From: Adiantum capillus-veneris | Lineage: Eukaryota; Streptophyta; Polypodiopsida; Polypodiales; Pteridaceae | Assembly (NCBI GenBank): GCA_014529385.2 | Contig: CM043953.1 | Location: 80,734,338 to 80,798,337 of the forward strand | Reading direction: 5' to 3' | DNA: 64,000 nt | Shown here: one piece after another, positions 63,661 to 64,000 of the stretch | Numbering within the stretch: position 1 is the stretch's first letter | How the letters are laid out: each line of letters opens with the position of its first letter | Notes under the pieces: generated by a model | Told to the model about the DNA's origin: nothing | What the model saw: the letters and a program-made list of their open reading frames with translations, nothing else | Databases searched by the model: none | Made by a program: the position numbers and the translations under genes

Positions 63661-64000
63661 TTAATTACTTAGTTCCTTTCCACCCCTCCTAGATGGCGTA
63701 CTCCGGGACGACTGTGTGCATGGGTTGAACAATCGTGTCTTATGCATAGCCGTGGTTGGCTCTACTATGCTTTGAAGATCAATGCATTTCAAACCATTAT
63801 GTTGTGCACGAGTTGGATCTTGAGTAATTAACTCAAGGGTTTCTAATATCGAGTTTTTCTTTTGTTGTCTTCCAAAGAGTAAATCTTGTAGCTTGTGTGC
63901 TCTTTGCTTGATTGTACCATCAGGATGCTTTGGCACGTTGATTTCCTGAGCCTTCGATATCAATATTGGTGGTGGTCGAGCTTGTACCCGCCATTGGTAG
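63661..64000 (-). pseudogene. Unrecognised reading frame running off the window edge
   Basis: A 100-residue frame (63661-63963) that stays open upstream to the edge of the window, so its start lies outside. Text: ISKAQEINVPKHPDGTIKQR, LQDLLFGRQQKKNSILETLE, then a basic Ser/Arg-rich tail (SSRSTPSRRGGKELSN) before the stop. No family recognised. It is on the same strand as the unknown element at 57.8-61.6 kb and could be an earlier gene of it. Confidence 0.35.

Overview
The window looks like nuclear, repeat-dominated DNA of a land plant with a large genome. The sequence shows nested LTR retrotransposons, an L1-type LINE with the plant-type ORF1 domain (DUF4283) and zf-RVT domain, dense GA/GT/CA microsatellites, and only broken scraps of host genes. 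The scraps are a PPR-protein fragment and a lachrymatory-factor-synthase-like SRPBCC fragment, both families that fit an embryophyte. A fern or other early-diverging vascular plant is my guess; the sequence does not fix it. I see no intact ordinary host gene, no rRNA, no functional tRNA, no CRISPR and nothing bacterial.

Layout. 1-3.76 kb: AT-rich DNA, an SRPBCC pseudogene and a GT/GA microsatellite cluster. 3.76-12.6 kb: a complete LTR element read on the minus strand (LTRs, tRNA-Asp-like primer site, gag, protease, polypurine tract) that carries no reverse transcriptase or integrase. 12.6-14.3 kb: a recurring ~190-bp AT-rich repeat and a PPR fragment. 14.3-21.2 kb: two parts of a LINE separated by a ~3 kb foreign segment. 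That segment holds an unrecognised, apparently spliced minus-strand gene (coiled coil plus RING-H2-like finger) and TACCAAAA-type repeats. 21.2-28.2 kb: repeats, an exon-like reading frame, a cluster of short-LTR non-coding elements in opposing orientation, a foldback with a SINE-like centre and a second LINE-like tail.

29-36 kb: a decayed minus-strand Ty3/Gypsy element, split by a 1.6-kb solo LTR with a perfect CTTTG target duplication. 36-43.7 kb: a plus-strand Gypsy element of the same LTR family, with a tRNA-Met primer site and every pol domain broken. 43.7-50.2 kb: transposon remnants, a decayed Copia and a large inverted repeat. 50.2-53.7 kb: a young Tnt1-like Copia, with near-identical 226-bp LTRs and a CCTTC target duplication, that has lost gag. 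54-57 kb: another copy of the large Gypsy LTR with the start of gag. 57.5-64 kb: a minus-strand element with an LTR-like end and polypurine tract, whose K/E/Q-rich coiled-coil reading frames I do not recognise.

As a whole the region records successive insertions. The oldest layers are the degenerate Gypsy/Copia and LINE copies; the youngest visible event is the Copia element at 50.2-53.7 kb. The two most interesting items are the unrecognised spliced gene between the LINE parts (17.2-20.0 kb) and the minus-strand element with unknown proteins (57.5-61.6 kb).
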